DNA from: an uncultured bacterium
Lineage (GTDB): Bacteria; Bacteroidota; Ignavibacteria; Kapaibacteriales; UBA4661
Assembly: GCA_937899715.1 (NCBI GenBank)
Contig: CALCNX010000132.1
Span: 1 to 7,561, forward strand
Length of the DNA: 7,561 nt
Direction of reading: 5' to 3'
Shown: piece by piece, positions 7,223-7,561 of the stretch
Position numbering within the stretch: the first letter of the stretch is position 1
Layout of the letters: each line of letters starts with the position of its first letter
Notes under the pieces: model-generated
Told to the model about the DNA's origin: nothing
Database searches by the model: none
Seen by the model: only the letters and a program-made list of their open reading frames with translations
Position numbers and translations under genes: made by a program

Positions 7223-7251
7223 CAAACATACACGTCCCCATCCGAAAAAAA
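7223..7251 (-). promoter_or_regulatory. Candidate Bacteroidota-type promoter
   Basis: On the minus strand TATGTTTG (7223-7230) matches the TAnnTTTG -7 element of Bacteroidota housekeeping sigma factors. A run of seven T (7245-7251) lies 14-20 bases upstream, where the -33 element would be, but an exact TTG is absent. Transcription would start near 7216-7218, giving a leader of about 50 bases that includes the GAGGA site. One eight-base match in an AT-rich region can occur by chance. Confidence 0.4.
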
Positions 7252-7271
7252 TAATTTCCGGAGGCGAAAAG

Positions 7272-7307
7272 CGCTGAGCGGGACATATAAAACGCTGAGC
7301 GGGACAT
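7272..7307. repeat. Pair of 15-bp direct repeats, 21-bp period, upstream of the giant gene
   Basis: CGCTGAGCGGGACAT occurs at 7272-7286 and again, identically, at 7293-7307, separated by ATAAAA. Each copy contains the dyad CGCT-G-AGCG. The start-to-start distance of 21 bp is two helical turns, so both copies face the same side of the DNA. They lie about 55-90 bases upstream of the inferred transcription start, a suitable place for an activator site. Alternatively, repeated short motifs occur at the ends of some insertion sequences (IS21-like elements), and this could be a leftover end; no transposase is visible. Confidence 0.65.
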
Positions 7308-7480
7308 GACTCTCATTTTTGAGAGGAAAAAAGGGCAAAAATGGGCATTTTTCATTATTAGCATTTTCAGCAAAATTCACCCCAAAACACTCTTTTCAAC
7401 TCCGACTAAAAAAGTACTTTTGACAAACAGGGCAATTTTTGCCACCCCTGCCTCTCAATACCGGTAGAGATTTGCACGTC

Positions 7481-7528
7481 AAAAAGCAAAAAAAAATGCC
7501 CACCGAACTATATGTTCGGCGGGCATTT
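7481..7528 (-). terminator. Rho-independent terminator reading leftward, probably for the preceding minus-strand gene
   Basis: A 15-bp inverted repeat (7494-7508 with 7514-7528) encloses the 5-base loop 7509-7513. Read on the minus strand the stem is fully paired apart from one G-U wobble, and is followed by nine T, GC and five more T. Read on the plus strand the stem has an A-C mismatch and only a short T stretch follows, so leftward termination is favoured. It insulates the giant gene from whatever lies to the right. Confidence 0.85.
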
Positions 7529-7561
7529 GTTGTATCATCACCTCATTCCCACGGGAAGGGT

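Larger units (their letters stand above)
7169..7480. other. Intergenic regulatory region, no convincing gene
   Basis: This AT-rich stretch of about 310 bp holds the ribosome site, the candidate promoter and the 15-bp repeat pair. It also has a small hairpin (7310-7315 with 7320-7325, loop TTTT) with no T-tract on either strand, and a 12-bp palindrome AAAAGTACTTTT at 7410-7421. Two short minus-strand open frames starting at GTG or TTG (7155-7373 and 7177-7380) cross it. They read through the repeats and promoter, have unremarkable composition and resemble no family I know, so they are not called genes. Confidence 0.6.

Noticed and set aside
7155..7380. Short minus-strand frames of 72 and 67 codons in the leader
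   Set aside because: They use TTG or GTG starts, span the direct repeats and the candidate promoter, and one overlaps the giant gene's start. The MSRSA duplication is simply the 15-bp repeat translated.
7420..7425. TTGACA on the plus strand as a sigma70 -35 box
   Set aside because: No -10-like hexamer occurs at a suitable distance and no plus-strand gene follows.

Overview
The window is almost entirely one very large minus-strand gene plus its 5' regulatory region. Reading the minus strand from an ATG at 7168, the frame stays open to the left edge (2389 complete codons, no stop seen in a codon-by-codon read), so the gene's 3' end lies outside the window. The product has a signal peptide and is built wholly from repeated extracellular-type modules: three NHL beta-propeller blocks (5, 6 and 6 recognisable blades), eight putative-Ig (He_PIG-like) domains, eight IPT/TIG domains (the last cut by the window edge), and one module of about 132 residues that I cannot name. 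No catalytic domain is visible.

Domain order from the N-terminus (right to left): signal peptide (7079-7168); NHL block 1 (6257-7078); five IPT/TIG domains (5063-6250); three PIG domains (4262-5062); NHL block 2 (3356-4261); four tandem 91-residue PIG domains (2264-3355); NHL block 3 (1322-2263); unassigned module (926-1321); one PIG domain (653-925); two complete and one partial IPT/TIG domains (2-652). Upstream (7169-7561) are a Shine-Dalgarno site, a candidate Bacteroidota-type promoter, a pair of 15-bp direct repeats with 21-bp spacing, and a strong minus-strand terminator that probably ends the preceding gene.

The organism cannot be fixed from one gene. A mid-range GC content, a secreted NHL/PIG/IPT protein and a TAnnTTTG promoter match fit the Bacteroidota/Chlorobiota (FCB) group, perhaps an environmental lineage; this is an inference. 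The protein is most likely exported and displayed or released, acting in adhesion, carbohydrate or protein binding, or as a surface scaffold. That is reasoned from domain families only. No multi-gene system is visible here. The main points of interest are the domain mosaic, recent internal duplication, a base-composition gradient within one gene, and the repeat pair upstream.
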